NCBI GenBank assembly: GCA_039933105.1
Contig: JBDTOT010000012.1
Coordinates: forward strand, 1-64,000
Origin: FEN-1219 sp039933105
GTDB lineage: Bacteria; Pseudomonadota; Gammaproteobacteria; Steroidobacterales; Rariloculaceae
DNA: 64,000 bases
Reading direction: 5' to 3'
Positions 8,323 through 17,028 of the stretch are shown here, one piece after another (within the stretch, counting starts at the first letter, position 1; each line of letters starts with the position of its first letter). Below the pieces are notes generated by a model. The model was not told where the DNA came from. It saw nothing but the letters and a program-made list of their open reading frames with translations, and made no database searches. A program made the position numbers and the translations under genes.

Positions 8323-9045
8323 CTAGATGCGGAGCGCGCCGACGGCAAGCCCTGCCAGCACGCCGCCGATCAACGGGCCGATGATGGGAATGGGCGCGTA
8401 ACTCCAGTCCGAGCCGCCCTTGCCGGCGATCGGCAACAGCGTGTGAACGATCCGTGGCCCGAGATCGCGGGCCGGATTGATCGCATAGCCCGTCGGGCCA
8501 CCGAGCGACAGCCCGATACCCCACACCAGGAGGCCGACGAAGAAAGGACCGAAGCCCGGCGCAAGACCGTTCGGCGATACGTTGTCGGAGGAGATCGCGG
8601 CGGCCACGAACACGAGCACGAACGTGCCGATGATCTCGGCGAGCAGATTCGCCGGTACATGGCGCACGGCGGGCGAGGTGCAGAAGCAGGCACGCTTGCT
8701 AGCTACATCGTCGGTCAACGCCCAATGCGGCAAGTAGTGCAGCCACACGAGCACCGCGCCGAGCGCGGCCCCAAACAGCTGCGCGACGATGTAGGTACCC
8801 GCCTCGTGCCAATCACCGCTCACGATGCTGACCCCGATCGTCACGGCGGGGTTCAGATGTGCGTGGCTACCGATCGCGAGCGCGACGAGCACCGCACAGA
8901 GCACCGCCAATCCCCATCCCGTCGTGATCGCCACCCAGCCGCCGCCGAGGCCATAGGAACCCTTCAGCGACACGCCGGCCACGACGCCGTTGCCGAGCAG
9001 AATCAGCGTCGCCGTACCGATCAGTTCACCCCAAAACGCATGCAC
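8323..9045 (-). CDS. glpF: Aquaglyceroporin (glycerol facilitator)
   Basis: 240 residues from a GTG at 9045. That start places GAGGA eight bases upstream and begins right at the first membrane helix (MHAFWGELIGTATLILLG). Both half-helix NPA motifs are present, HLNPAVTIG and AINPARDLG. The Asp after the second NPAR is the residue that marks glycerol-conducting GlpF against water-specific AqpZ. Six transmembrane segments fit the MIP fold. The gene lies 17 bp after glycerol kinase, the classical glpKF pairing, so the pair should trap diffusing glycerol as glycerol 3-phosphate. No glpD or glpR is in the window. Confidence 0.92.
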   Translation of the reverse strand: MHAFWGELIGTATLILLGNGVVAGVSLKGSYGLGGGWVAITTGWGLAVLCAVLVALAIGSHAHLNPAVTIGVSIVSGDWHEAGTYIVAQLFGAALGAVLVWLHYLPHWALTDDVASKRACFCTSPAVRHVPANLLAEIIGTFVLVFVAAAISSDNVSPNGLAPGFGPFFVGLLVWGIGLSLGGPTGYAINPARDLGPRIVHTLLPIAGKGGSDWSYAPIPIIGPLIGGVLAGLAVGALRI

Positions 9046-9062
9046 GATAAAATTCCTCGCCT

Positions 9063-10568
9063 TCAGGCCGGCCGCTCGATCCAATCGAGCGAGCGGCGCA
9101 CTGCTTTTTGCCACGCTCCGTACAACTTGCCGCGCTGCGCTTCTGCCATTGCGGGTTGCCAGCGCTTGTCGACACCCCAGTTGCTCTTGAGCTCGGCACG
9201 ACTCGACCAATAGCCGACCGCGAGACCCGCGGCGTACGCCGCGCCGAGCGCGGTGGTCTCGGTGATCAGCGGCCGCACGACGGGCACGCCGAGCATATCT
9301 GCCTGGAATTGCATCAACAGCTCGTTCGCGACCATGCCCCCGTCCACACGCAGCTCCGTCATCGCGAGACGCGCATCTTTCTCCATGGCTTCGAGCACGT
9401 CGCGCGTCTGGTACGCAACGGCCTCGAGCGCGGCGCGCGCGATATGCGAGCGATTCGCGTAGCGCGTGAGCCCCACGAGCACGCCGCGCGCAGTGTCCTG
9501 CCAGTAAGGCGCGAACAGCCCGGAGAACGCCGGCACGAAATACACGTCGCCGTTGTCCTCCACCTGTCGCGCAAGCGCCTCGACATCCGCGCTCTTCGCG
9601 ATCAATCCCAAGTTATCGCGCAACCACTGCACGAGCGCGCCCGCGATCGCGATCGAGCCTTCGAGCGCGTAGTGCGGCGGCTCGTCACCGAACTGATATG
9701 CGACCGTCGTGATCAGCCCGGCCGTCGACGGCACGGGGCGGGTGCCCGTGTTCAGCAACATGAAGCAGCCGGTGCCGTAGGTGTTCTTGGCCTCGCCCGG
9801 CTCGAAGCACGCCTGCCCGACGAGGGCCGCCTGCTGATCGCCGAGCATGCCGGCGATGGGCACGCCGCGCAGCGCGGCGATCTTCGCGGCTCCATAACTC
9901 GTGCTCGATGCACCTATGCGCGGCAGCACCGCGCGCGGGATCGTGAACGTCTCGAGCAACCCTGTGTCCCACTCGAGCGTCTCGAGGTCGAACAGTTGCG
10001 TCCGGCTCGCGTTCGTGACGTCGGTCAGATGCACGCCGCCAGCGGGACCGCCGGTGAGATTCCACAACAGCCACGTGTCGATGGTGCCGAACAGCGCATC
10101 ACCGGCGTCGGCCTTCGCGCGCGCGCCGGGCACGTTGTCGAGCAGCCATTTCAATTTGAGTCCGCTGAAATACGTCGCCAGCGGCAGACCCGTCGTGGCG
10201 CGGAAGCGGTCCTGGCCGCCCGCGCGCGCGCACTCGGCCACGAGGTCCGCCGTGCGCGTGTCCTGCCATACCAGAGCGTTGTGCAACGGCTGCCCGGTGT
10301 TGCGGTCCCAGAGCACCGTCGTCTCCCGCTGATTCGTGATGCCCACGGCCGCTATGTCGGTAGCCCGGACGCCATTCGCAAGCACCTGCTCCACCACAGC
10401 CTGCGTGTTGCGCCAAATCTCCGCCGCATCGTGCTCGACCCAGCCCGGCTGCGGATAGATCTGCGCGTGCTCGCGCTGCGCCAGCGCCACAATCGCCCCG
10501 CGCTCGTCGAACAGAATGAACCGCGTGCTCGTCGTACCTTGATCGATTGCGCCGATGTACCGGTTCAT
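9063..10568 (-). CDS. glpK: Glycerol kinase
   Basis: 501 residues, the standard GlpK length, with the FGGY-kinase layout from the N-terminal phosphate loop IDQGTTSTRF through NQRETTVLWD, GMLGDQQAAL and the C-terminal DGGMVANELLMQFQADML signature. It phosphorylates glycerol with ATP in the cytoplasm. GAGGAGCGGCTC directly before the ATG is a strong ribosome-binding site. The gene follows the exporter-family permease by 31 bp and precedes glpF by 17 bp. High certainty for function; the unusual point is the company it keeps, with no glycerol 3-phosphate dehydrogenase beside it. Confidence 0.97.
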   Translation of the reverse strand: MNRYIGAIDQGTTSTRFILFDERGAIVALAQREHAQIYPQPGWVEHDAAEIWRNTQAVVEQVLANGVRATDIAAVGITNQRETTVLWDRNTGQPLHNALVWQDTRTADLVAECARAGGQDRFRATTGLPLATYFSGLKLKWLLDNVPGARAKADAGDALFGTIDTWLLWNLTGGPAGGVHLTDVTNASRTQLFDLETLEWDTGLLETFTIPRAVLPRIGASSTSYGAAKIAALRGVPIAGMLGDQQAALVGQACFEPGEAKNTYGTGCFMLLNTGTRPVPSTAGLITTVAYQFGDEPPHYALEGSIAIAGALVQWLRDNLGLIAKSADVEALARQVEDNGDVYFVPAFSGLFAPYWQDTARGVLVGLTRYANRSHIARAALEAVAYQTRDVLEAMEKDARLAMTELRVDGGMVANELLMQFQADMLGVPVVRPLITETTALGAAYAAGLAVGYWSSRAELKSNWGVDKRWQPAMAEAQRGKLYGAWQKAVRRSLDWIERPA

Positions 10569-10599
10569 GAGCCGCTCCTCGTTCGCGATCGGGCCGCGC

Positions 10600-12099
10600 T
10601 CATTGGACGAGCGGAGGCATCAATCCGCGATGGAATAGATATGCGACTAAGTAAGCGATGGGAATGATCACGACGACGAGCGCCAAGGCGTACAGCAACG
10701 CCACCTTGCCCATACCTTTCAATTTCGCGAAATCGGTGATCGTGCCCATCGCGACGAACGTCATCATAAACAGCATCGTCCGCATCGGACCTTGCACCAC
10801 GCCCGTGCCGCTCGCGAGCAGGGGTTTCAGGGCGGGCCAAGCCGCCGCAATGGCGAGATAGCCGAGCCACGCGACGAAGTAACCGAGCACGAACTTCGGA
10901 AAGCGGAACCAAATTTCCATTGGGCTGATCGATACCACGCCGTTTCGCGGCTCGACCTTTCTAATCCAGACGATCGCGAGCAGAAACGCCCACACACCGA
11001 TGAACACGTCGATCCAGATCTTCGTGAGGATGGCCGCGCTCAGTATCCAGCCCACCTGCCAATGCTGGCCCGTAAGCTGCAGGTGGCGAGCGACCATGAG
11101 TTCGTCCAGCAACGCACCAGCAGCCGCGTCTGCGCCATCGGTCTTTACCGTCATACCGAGCGCCGCGCCGTTCACGACCGGCGCGTCCGGAAAGAATGCC
11201 GTGTAAGCGCCAGGGAGGACGATGAGTTCGAGCATCGCGAAGATCACGACCACCATCGACACGGCAACCGGGATCACGGGCTTCGCACGAATGGCGCCGG
11301 CCGTTGCAATGGCCGCAGAGACCCCGCAGATGGAGATGCCAGACGCGAGCACAGCCGCCACGTCGCGCGGAAACTTGAACACCCGGCGAGCGACGGCATA
11401 CACGATCGGCCAGAACAACAGGTACGCCACGAAGGTGGCCGCCGCGCCGGCCAGGATCAGATCAAGCGCGAAGGCGCTCGCCTGGATCGTTTGCGCGCCG
11501 AGCGTCACGCCGAGAAACACGATCGCCGTCTTGATATACCACTCGGGTTTTGCGGCTTCGGCGATTCGCGCCGCAAAGCCCTTCGCGAAGTTGCCGATGA
11601 CGAGGCCCGCGAGCAACGCGAGCAGGAACGGCGCACCCTCGCTGAGCTGCAGGCCCCAAGACAGAGCGGCTTCGCGATAGCGATTGTGACCATCGACCTT
11701 CGCGTTGACGATCGTGAGATGCAGCTCATTGCCGACGATCCACGCGAGCCACGTGATGACGTAAAGCGCGCTGAACCCCAAGACGAAGCGGCGTACCGAA
11801 AGCCGTTGAAAGTGCGCGCCGATCGCGAACAGCGTGGTGAACACGGCGTAGGCCACGAGCCACGACGCGAGCGGATGCCAGCTGGCATACCCCGCGCCAG
11901 CCGCGGCGAACCACTTGCTCCAAGCAAATGCGCCGACCGTGTCGGTCCACTCCCACGGCCGCGGTCGCGCCATCCAGCCGACGAGATCGAGCCCCGCGAG
12001 GGACAACAGGCCCGCCCCAAACAGCGCGAGGCCGACCCACACGGACCACCAGTCTTCCGTGGCGAACATGCCGCTCGTCCAACGGCGGTTCGTGCTCAT
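10600..12099 (-). CDS. Putative sulfate/sulfite exporter family (YeiH/PSE) permease
   Basis: 499 residues, much longer than the roughly 340-residue YeiH proteins. Residues 1-150 add four or so extra membrane segments (WWSVWVGLALFGAGLL onward) before the family core. The core is recognised by KPEWYIKTAIVFLGVTLGAQ, ASGISICGVSAAIATAGAI and a terminal MMTFVAMGTITDF segment. Members of this family (for example TauZ and SuyZ of organosulfonate pathways) are proposed to export sulfite or sulfate; the long form here may carry another anion. The start is fixed by the ATGA overlap with the upstream 83-codon gene. Glycerol genes follow at 31 bp. No sulfonatase gene is visible, so the cargo is unsettled. 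Confidence 0.85.
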   Translation of the reverse strand: MSTNRRWTSGMFATEDWWSVWVGLALFGAGLLSLAGLDLVGWMARPRPWEWTDTVGAFAWSKWFAAAGAGYASWHPLASWLVAYAVFTTLFAIGAHFQRLSVRRFVLGFSALYVITWLAWIVGNELHLTIVNAKVDGHNRYREAALSWGLQLSEGAPFLLALLAGLVIGNFAKGFAARIAEAAKPEWYIKTAIVFLGVTLGAQTIQASAFALDLILAGAAATFVAYLLFWPIVYAVARRVFKFPRDVAAVLASGISICGVSAAIATAGAIRAKPVIPVAVSMVVVIFAMLELIVLPGAYTAFFPDAPVVNGAALGMTVKTDGADAAAGALLDELMVARHLQLTGQHWQVGWILSAAILTKIWIDVFIGVWAFLLAIVWIRKVEPRNGVVSISPMEIWFRFPKFVLGYFVAWLGYLAIAAAWPALKPLLASGTGVVQGPMRTMLFMMTFVAMGTITDFAKLKGMGKVALLYALALVVVIIPIAYLVAYLFHRGLMPPLVQ

Positions 12100-12347
12100 G
12101 CCATCGCGTCTCGCGGCGGCACGTGCAAGACGTAATTGCAGTAGTGACCGTGATACTGGAGCAGCCAACGCGGCAGCGCTGCTGTATCGAAGCGCAGCTC
12201 CACATCGAGCGGCGTACGCTCCTTCGCGAGTTGCGACGCGAGCAGGTTCTCGATTCCACGCAGCTCGGCGTGGACTATCTCTATGCCCGCGCCCCGCGCA
12301 TGCCAGCGATCGCGCTCGTAACTGAGTTCGACATCGACTTTCGTCAT
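12096..12347 (-). CDS. Conserved-looking 83-aa protein coupled to the exporter gene
   Basis: 83 residues from the ATG at 12347, which overlaps the stop of the preceding small gene (ATGA), while its own stop overlaps the exporter start in the same way. The protein has no signal peptide or membrane segment. It is rich in charged residues, with alternating beta-like stretches (MTKVDVELSYERDRW, TPLDVELRFDTAALPRWLL) and a C-terminal HGHYCNYVLHVPP segment with His/Cys that might bind a metal. I do not recognise the family. Double coupling argues that it is made in fixed ratio with the membrane proteins, as a regulatory or assembly subunit. Confidence 0.7.
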   Translation of the reverse strand: MTKVDVELSYERDRWHARGAGIEIVHAELRGIENLLASQLAKERTPLDVELRFDTAALPRWLLQYHGHYCNYVLHVPPRDAMA

Positions 12348-12511
12348 GGCAGGATGAACTTCGTGACAGCCCAGCCCAATACGACGAGCGCAAGCACGCC
12401 GACGCCGATACTGCCGAACACTAGCGCGGTTTCCCAAGCCTCCCACGGCTCGGGCACGCCAGACAGCGCATCCTCACCGGGGTTGGCACCCGGCGCCTGA
12501 TCCTGCGACAT
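12344..12511 (-). CDS. 55-aa single-pass membrane protein at the head of the exporter operon
   Basis: 55 residues starting at the ATG at 12511 with GGGGGA immediately upstream. The N-terminal half is acidic and hydrophilic (SQDQAPGANPGEDAL). The C-terminal half is one strong transmembrane helix (ALVFGSIGVGVLALVVLGW) ending TKFILP. Its stop overlaps the next start (ATGA). It is the first gene of a long minus-strand run. Small single-helix proteins of this type are often accessory subunits of a larger permease; here the partner would be the exporter-family protein two genes down. Family not recognised. Confidence 0.7.
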   Translation of the reverse strand: MSQDQAPGANPGEDALSGVPEPWEAWETALVFGSIGVGVLALVVLGWAVTKFILP

Positions 12512-12556
12512 TATTCCCCCACCATTGGTCCGCAATCTTCGTTGCGTTCGAGGCAG

Positions 12557-12564
12557 AGTATAAA
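12557..12564. promoter_or_regulatory. Overlapping divergent -10 boxes between the exporter operon and the methyltransferase gene
   Basis: In the 101-bp divergent spacer the minus strand reads TATACT (12562-12557) and the plus strand reads TATAAA (12559-12564). The two -10-like boxes share bases, 46 to 49 bases from the two start codons. No good -35 hexamers are visible for either, so this is a weak call. If real, the two promoters would compete. Confidence 0.3.
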
Positions 12565-12612
12565 CACGTCGTAGCAGCGAAGTGAAAGACCCCCTTGTTA
12601 CGCTGGGAGGCC

Positions 12613-13536
12613 ATGAACGTTCCCTGGACTGACGCGTTGCGCGGAGGCCGCACGCTGTTACTCGACGGCGGCACCGGCACAGAGCTGCGCCGGCGCGGGG
12701 CTACGCTCGACGACGCCACATGGACGGGGCTGGTCCCTCTCACCCACTACGATCTGTTGCGCGCGGTTCACACCGACTACATCGCGGCCGGCGCGGACGT
12801 GATCACCACGAGCACGTTCGGCACTGCGCGTTTCCTGCTCGAGGCCGGAGGCCACGGCGCCGAGTTCGAAGCGATCAACCGGCGCGCGGTCGCCGCGGCG
12901 CGTGAGGCACGCGATGCAGCCGGCCGCGCGGTCGCTATCGCCGGATCCATCTCGTGTCTGCCGCCGCGCTTCGATGTGCACGCGTATCCCGACGAAGCCA
13001 TCGAGAGTGCCGCATACCGCGAGCTTGCGGACACGTTGGCCACCGCGGGCGTGGATCTCTTGATCGTGGAGATGCTGCAGGAAACACAGCACGCGCCCCT
13101 CGCGCTCGCGGCGGCTCGCACCACGGGGCTACCCGTGTGGCTCGGCGTCAGTTGCCGGCTCGGTGCCGGTGATGCGCTCGTCGCCTTCGACTTCCCACTC
13201 GTGCCGTTCGAAACCTGCCTCGACGCGTTGTTGCCGCTCGCGCCGGATGCCGTGGCGGTCATGCACAGCCCGGTGTCGGCCATTGCGCCCGCGCTGGCGG
13301 TGTTGCGACAACGGTTTCGCGGCCCGCTCGGCGCGTATCCGGAGATCTGCGACGGCACGAACGAGGGCTCCGCGACACCCGCGGAGCTCGCGGCCGCAGC
13401 AGGGAATTGGCTCAACGCCGGTGCGCAGATCGTCGGCGGCTGCTGCGGCACGACGCCGGAGCACATTCGTGCACTTCGCCTCGCTGTTGGCGTGCACGAC
13501 GCCAGGCGCGGCGGCCTCGCCGCCGCGCCCAGCTAG
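12613..13536 (+). CDS. mmuM: Homocysteine S-methyltransferase family protein
   Basis: 307 residues. The zinc-thiolate site of the BHMT/MmuM/MetH-N family is visible: a Cys in GVSCRLG and the C-terminal pair GGCCGTTPEHIRAL. The N-terminal barrel begins LLLDGGTGTELRRRG. MmuM-type enzymes methylate homocysteine using S-methylmethionine or S-adenosylmethionine. The ATG at 12613 follows GGGAGG with only two bases between, so spacing is tight; a TTG at 12595 is the alternative. It stands alone on the plus strand, converging on the SnoaL gene. Substrate (S-methylmethionine, betaine or another methyl donor) is uncertain. Confidence 0.87.
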   Translation: MNVPWTDALRGGRTLLLDGGTGTELRRRGATLDDATWTGLVPLTHYDLLRAVHTDYIAAGADVITTSTFGTARFLLEAGGHGAEFEAINRRAVAAAREARDAAGRAVAIAGSISCLPPRFDVHAYPDEAIESAAYRELADTLATAGVDLLIVEMLQETQHAPLALAAARTTGLPVWLGVSCRLGAGDALVAFDFPLVPFETCLDALLPLAPDAVAVMHSPVSAIAPALAVLRQRFRGPLGAYPEICDGTNEGSATPAELAAAAGNWLNAGAQIVGGCCGTTPEHIRALRLAVGVHDARRGGLAAAPS

Positions 13537-13551
13537 TCGAGTGCTCGAGGC

Positions 13552-14517
13552 CTAGGGCGCCTTCGGCGCGATCACGGCCTCGTCCCAATGCTCCTTGATG
13601 AGCCCGCCCTCGACGCGAATGACGTCGAAATGGCTCCAGGCATATTCCTGCGACGGATCGTTCGGATCCTTGTCCTTACGTTCCCACATGAATGCGACGT
13701 AAGGGCCACTCACGAGCGTGATCAGCGGCGGGTTCTTCCACTCCGGCTTGATCTCTTGGGGTGTGCGGCCCGGCGTCTTGGCCATGTATGCCTTGAAGCC
13801 GTCGCGGCCCTGCGGCACGTTCGGATTGTGCTGAAGGTAGCCGGGGTCCATGACCTTGTCGGCCAGCTCGAGGTGGCCGTACTGCAGCATGTCCTTCAGC
13901 TCCATCGTGCCGACGTCGAGATTGCGCTTCTCCTCGGCCGTGAGCGTACCGGTGCTGCCGCGCTCAGGAGACGACTTCGGCTGTACGAACGTGCGCTTCG
14001 GTGCGCCGTCGGGCAGCTTCGCCCGCTTCGCGCTGTCCCAATGCTCCTGCACCTTGCCATTCTCGATGCGCAGAATCTCGAAGGAATTGCTGTGATACGT
14101 CTGCGACGCATCATTCGGATTTTTCCGTTCCGTTTCGAATACGAGGAATACGAAGTCGCCCTTCGCGCCGGCCACGACGGGCGGCCGCTGCAGTTTTTCG
14201 GCGATCGGGTTCTTCTCCGGCACCTTCACTACGTTCTTGAAGAAGTCGACGAACGCCGCCTGGCCCGTCGCGATGCTCGGGTTGTGCTGAATGTAATCGA
14301 CGGCCTGATACTTGCCGGTGGTCTCGAGATGCCCGTTCTCGATCACGAGGCGCCACCAATCGAGCACCATGTCGAGATTGGCTTTCTCTTTGGCGTTCAT
14401 GGCCGGGCTTGTCTGTGGAGTTGTCGGCGGATTGATGGATGCCGCCAGGACGACCGAGGCTGCGAACAGCCCCGACAACGCGGCCGCGATGGCCGTTTTC
14501 TTGTGCACGATGCTCAT
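13552..14517 (-). CDS. Exported protein with two tandem SnoaL-like domains
   Basis: 321 residues from the ATG at 14517, with GGGGGAG four bases upstream and a signal peptide (HKKTAIAAALSGLFAAS...LAAS). The mature protein is an internal duplication: domain 1 holds NGHLETTGKY...YIQHNPSIATGQAAF and ends QEHWDSAKRAK, and domain 2 repeats this as YGHLELADKV...YLQHNPNVPQGRDGF and KEHWDEAVIAP. Each half is a SnoaL/NTF2-like alpha+beta cone, a fold used by polyketide cyclases, isomerases and small-molecule binders. A periplasmic binding or isomerase role is possible. No catalytic assignment can be made. Confidence 0.85.
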   Translation of the reverse strand: MSIVHKKTAIAAALSGLFAASVVLAASINPPTTPQTSPAMNAKEKANLDMVLDWWRLVIENGHLETTGKYQAVDYIQHNPSIATGQAAFVDFFKNVVKVPEKNPIAEKLQRPPVVAGAKGDFVFLVFETERKNPNDASQTYHSNSFEILRIENGKVQEHWDSAKRAKLPDGAPKRTFVQPKSSPERGSTGTLTAEEKRNLDVGTMELKDMLQYGHLELADKVMDPGYLQHNPNVPQGRDGFKAYMAKTPGRTPQEIKPEWKNPPLITLVSGPYVAFMWERKDKDPNDPSQEYAWSHFDVIRVEGGLIKEHWDEAVIAPKAP

Positions 14518-14613
14518 TGGCTCCCCCAGTGGAGTGTTATTAGTCGTCTGCATTGTAGTACAGCACACGCGCCGCGATTCTAATGTCTCGCACCGTTGCC
14601 TAGAATCGCAGCG

Positions 14614-15999
14614 ATGAGCCACGAGATACTCGAAACGCTGCGCCGCGCCCTTGGCCCCGAGCAGGTACAGCACGGAGCCGAAGCCGGGGCGCGCTACCAC
14701 GTCGATTTCAGCCACGAGAACGCATGCGTGCCGCTCGCGGTGCTAAAACCGCGCACGACGGACGACGTCGCTACGATTCTGCACACGTGCAACGCGCAGA
14801 GGCAGCGGGTCGTCGTGCAAGGCGGGCTCACGGGCCTCGCGGGCGGAGCTACGCCACAGCCGGGCGAACTCGTGCTATCGCTCGAGCGCCTGTCCGGTAT
14901 CGAAGAGCTCGACCGTACGGCACATACGCTGACCGTCCAAGCAGGCACGCCATTACAGGCCGTGCAGCAAGCTGCCGCGGATGCTGGCTATGTGTTCCCG
15001 CTCGACTTGGGCGCCCGCGGGTCGTGCACGATCGGCGGCAACATCGCGACCAACGCCGGCGGCAATCAGGTCATTCGCTTCGGCATGATGCGCAACCTCG
15101 TGCTCGGACTCGAGGCCGTGCTGGCGGACGGCACGGTGGTGAGCTCCATGAACAAGATGCTGAAGAACAACGCAGGCTACGATTTGAAGCAGCTGTTCAT
15201 CGGCAGCGAGGGCACGCTCGGCGTAGTCACGCGCGCAGTGTTGCGTCTGTATCCGCAGCTGCCGAGCAGGATCACTGCGCTATGTGCGTTGCGCAGTTTC
15301 GATGCGACCGTCGACCTCCTGCGCAGCCTGCAGACGGGGCTCGGCGGCGCACTCAGCGCATTCGAAGCTATGTGGGCTTCGTACTTCCACTACGTTCTAT
15401 CGCACGCGCCCGGCGTGCAGTCAGCCTTCGACCGCGAGTATCCGTTGTACGCGTTGATCGAGCTCGAAGGCACGCACGAAGGGGCGGACCGCGCGCGGCT
15501 CGAGTCCGTGCTCGAAGCCGCGTTCGACGCAGACGTCATTGCCGACGCGGCGATCGCGCAATCGTTACGCGAGGCCCAGAGCTTTTGGAAAATCCGCGAC
15601 TCGATCGGCGAGGTGACGCCTACACTGCAGCCGATGCTCGCGTTCGACGTGAGTCTGCCGATTGATGCCATGGCAGATTTTCTCGCGCGGCTCGACGCCG
15701 AGTTCGCGCGCTGGCCGGAACCGGTCACGAATCTCGTGTTCGGCCACATCGGTGACAACAACCTGCATCTCGCCGTCACCACGCACCGCGACGACGGGCT
15801 CGAGCGGCTATGCGACGCCGTGTATTCGGCTGTGGGCGCTCACGGCGGCTCGATCAGCGCCGAGCACGGGGTCGGGACGCTGCGCCGGCAGTACCTGCAC
15901 CACTCGCGAAATGCCGCCGAGCTCGATCTCATGCGCCGGCTGAAGGCGGCGCTCGACCCGCACGGCATCTTGAACGCCGCGCGGGTCTTGCCGGAGTAG
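14614..15999 (+). CDS. FAD-binding 2-hydroxyacid oxidase/dehydrogenase (GlcD/D-lactate dehydrogenase family)
   Basis: 461 residues. The VAO-type FAD domain shows VVVQGGLTGLAGG, PLDLGARGSCTIGGNIATNAGG and GSEGTLGVVT in order. The C-terminal substrate cap ends with the family signature GHIGDNNLHL and SAEHGVGTLRR. Relatives oxidise glycolate, D-lactate or D-2-hydroxyglutarate. The ATG at 14614 was chosen over an in-frame TTG at 14596. The gene is divergent from the tandem-SnoaL gene (96-bp spacer) and ends two bases from the stop of the MBL gene on the other strand. There is no glcE or glcF neighbour, so a stand-alone D-2-hydroxyacid dehydrogenase is more likely than glycolate oxidase. Confidence 0.9.
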   Translation: MSHEILETLRRALGPEQVQHGAEAGARYHVDFSHENACVPLAVLKPRTTDDVATILHTCNAQRQRVVVQGGLTGLAGGATPQPGELVLSLERLSGIEELDRTAHTLTVQAGTPLQAVQQAAADAGYVFPLDLGARGSCTIGGNIATNAGGNQVIRFGMMRNLVLGLEAVLADGTVVSSMNKMLKNNAGYDLKQLFIGSEGTLGVVTRAVLRLYPQLPSRITALCALRSFDATVDLLRSLQTGLGGALSAFEAMWASYFHYVLSHAPGVQSAFDREYPLYALIELEGTHEGADRARLESVLEAAFDADVIADAAIAQSLREAQSFWKIRDSIGEVTPTLQPMLAFDVSLPIDAMADFLARLDAEFARWPEPVTNLVFGHIGDNNLHLAVTTHRDDGLERLCDAVYSAVGAHGGSISAEHGVGTLRRQYLHHSRNAAELDLMRRLKAALDPHGILNAARVLPE

Positions 16000-16001
16000 C
16001 G

Positions 16002-16925
16002 TTAGCGCTTCTGCGCGCTGAGCTCGGTAATCAGACCATTGACGAACTGCGGGATGAAAGCCGGCGGGCCGCCGACTTTTTCCTCGAACTCGGCTGTCGG
16101 CTTCGATGCCAGGATCTCGTCGGCGCTCTTGCCTTCGCGCAACAACTTCGCGACGCGGTCACGCACGGTCACCGCCATGTCGCGGTGGAACACGAGCGCG
16201 GCCTTGTCGACGACCGGTCCGTGACCCGGCACGACTTTCGTGTTCGGCCCTGCCATCGTGATCATCTGCGTCAGTGCATCGATCGTGCCCAAGAAGCTGC
16301 CACCGTTCGTCACGGCCGCCGCGGGGAACCCCTGCGAACGGAACACGTCGCCCGTCATCAGGACGTCCGCCTGGTCGAACTTCACGGCGGTGTCGCCATC
16401 GGTGTGCGCCGCGGGCAGCGGGATCATGTGCACCGTCTCGCCATCGAAATACACGGTGGTTGGGGCATCGAACAGCACAACAGGCAATGCGGCCGGCGGA
16501 GCGACCGGCGGCACCGCGCCATTGCCGGGACCCGGACGCGGGTTCAACAGCTGCGCACGCAGAGCCGGCCGGCCAAGAATCGTGGCGCCGAGCTTCGCGA
16601 AGTTTTCGTTGCCGCCCGCGTGATCGCCGTGCACGTGCGTGTTCACGAGGAACTTGATCGGCAACGGTGACAGCTCCTTAAGCGCTGCGACGATCTTCTC
16701 CGACACACGCGCGAACTGCGAATCGACGAGAAAGATGCCGTCGGATCCGATCAGCGCTGCGGCGCGACCGCCCTGCCCGTCGATGCCATACACGTTGCCC
16801 CCAAGCTTGGTCGTGACGACCTTGACCTCTTGCTGCGGGGGCTGACCTTGAGCCGCGGGTGGCGCCTGGGCGTAGGCAAGCTGTCCGATGAGCAGGCACG
16901 CGAGTGCGGCATTCCGAATCTTCAT
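16002..16925 (-). CDS. Exported MBL-fold metallo-hydrolase
   Basis: 307 residues from the ATG at 16925, starting a signal peptide (KIRNAALACLLIGQLAYAQA). The zinc site is complete: NTHVHGDHAGGNE, AHTDGD, TGDVF and PGHGPV, the pattern of periplasmic MBL-fold hydrolases related to class B beta-lactamase-like and PQQ-relay-type proteins. Two metals should be bound. The neighbouring minus-strand gene upstream (104-bp gap) is an SGNH-like hydrolase. Substrate cannot be told; an antibiotic-resistance role should not be assumed from the fold. Confidence 0.88.
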   Translation of the reverse strand: MKIRNAALACLLIGQLAYAQAPPAAQGQPPQQEVKVVTTKLGGNVYGIDGQGGRAAALIGSDGIFLVDSQFARVSEKIVAALKELSPLPIKFLVNTHVHGDHAGGNENFAKLGATILGRPALRAQLLNPRPGPGNGAVPPVAPPAALPVVLFDAPTTVYFDGETVHMIPLPAAHTDGDTAVKFDQADVLMTGDVFRSQGFPAAAVTNGGSFLGTIDALTQMITMAGPNTKVVPGHGPVVDKAALVFHRDMAVTVRDRVAKLLREGKSADEILASKPTAEFEEKVGGPPAFIPQFVNGLITELSAQKR

Positions 16926-17028
16926 TCTCGAACCCCCGTTATCGTGATCGCGCCGCAGCATTGAGCGGCGCCGTCGATTGTGAGCGGGATGCCGCATCGG
17001 CGGCAAGCTGAACCGCGCGGTACCGAGG

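Noticed and set aside
10792..12135. 447-codon plus-strand frame opposite the exporter-family permease
   Set aside because: Antisense shadow, charged low-complexity translation.
16002..16925. Beta-lactamase (antibiotic resistance) function for the MBL-fold proteins
   Set aside because: The exported MBL family is broad and nothing in the sequence points to lactam substrates.
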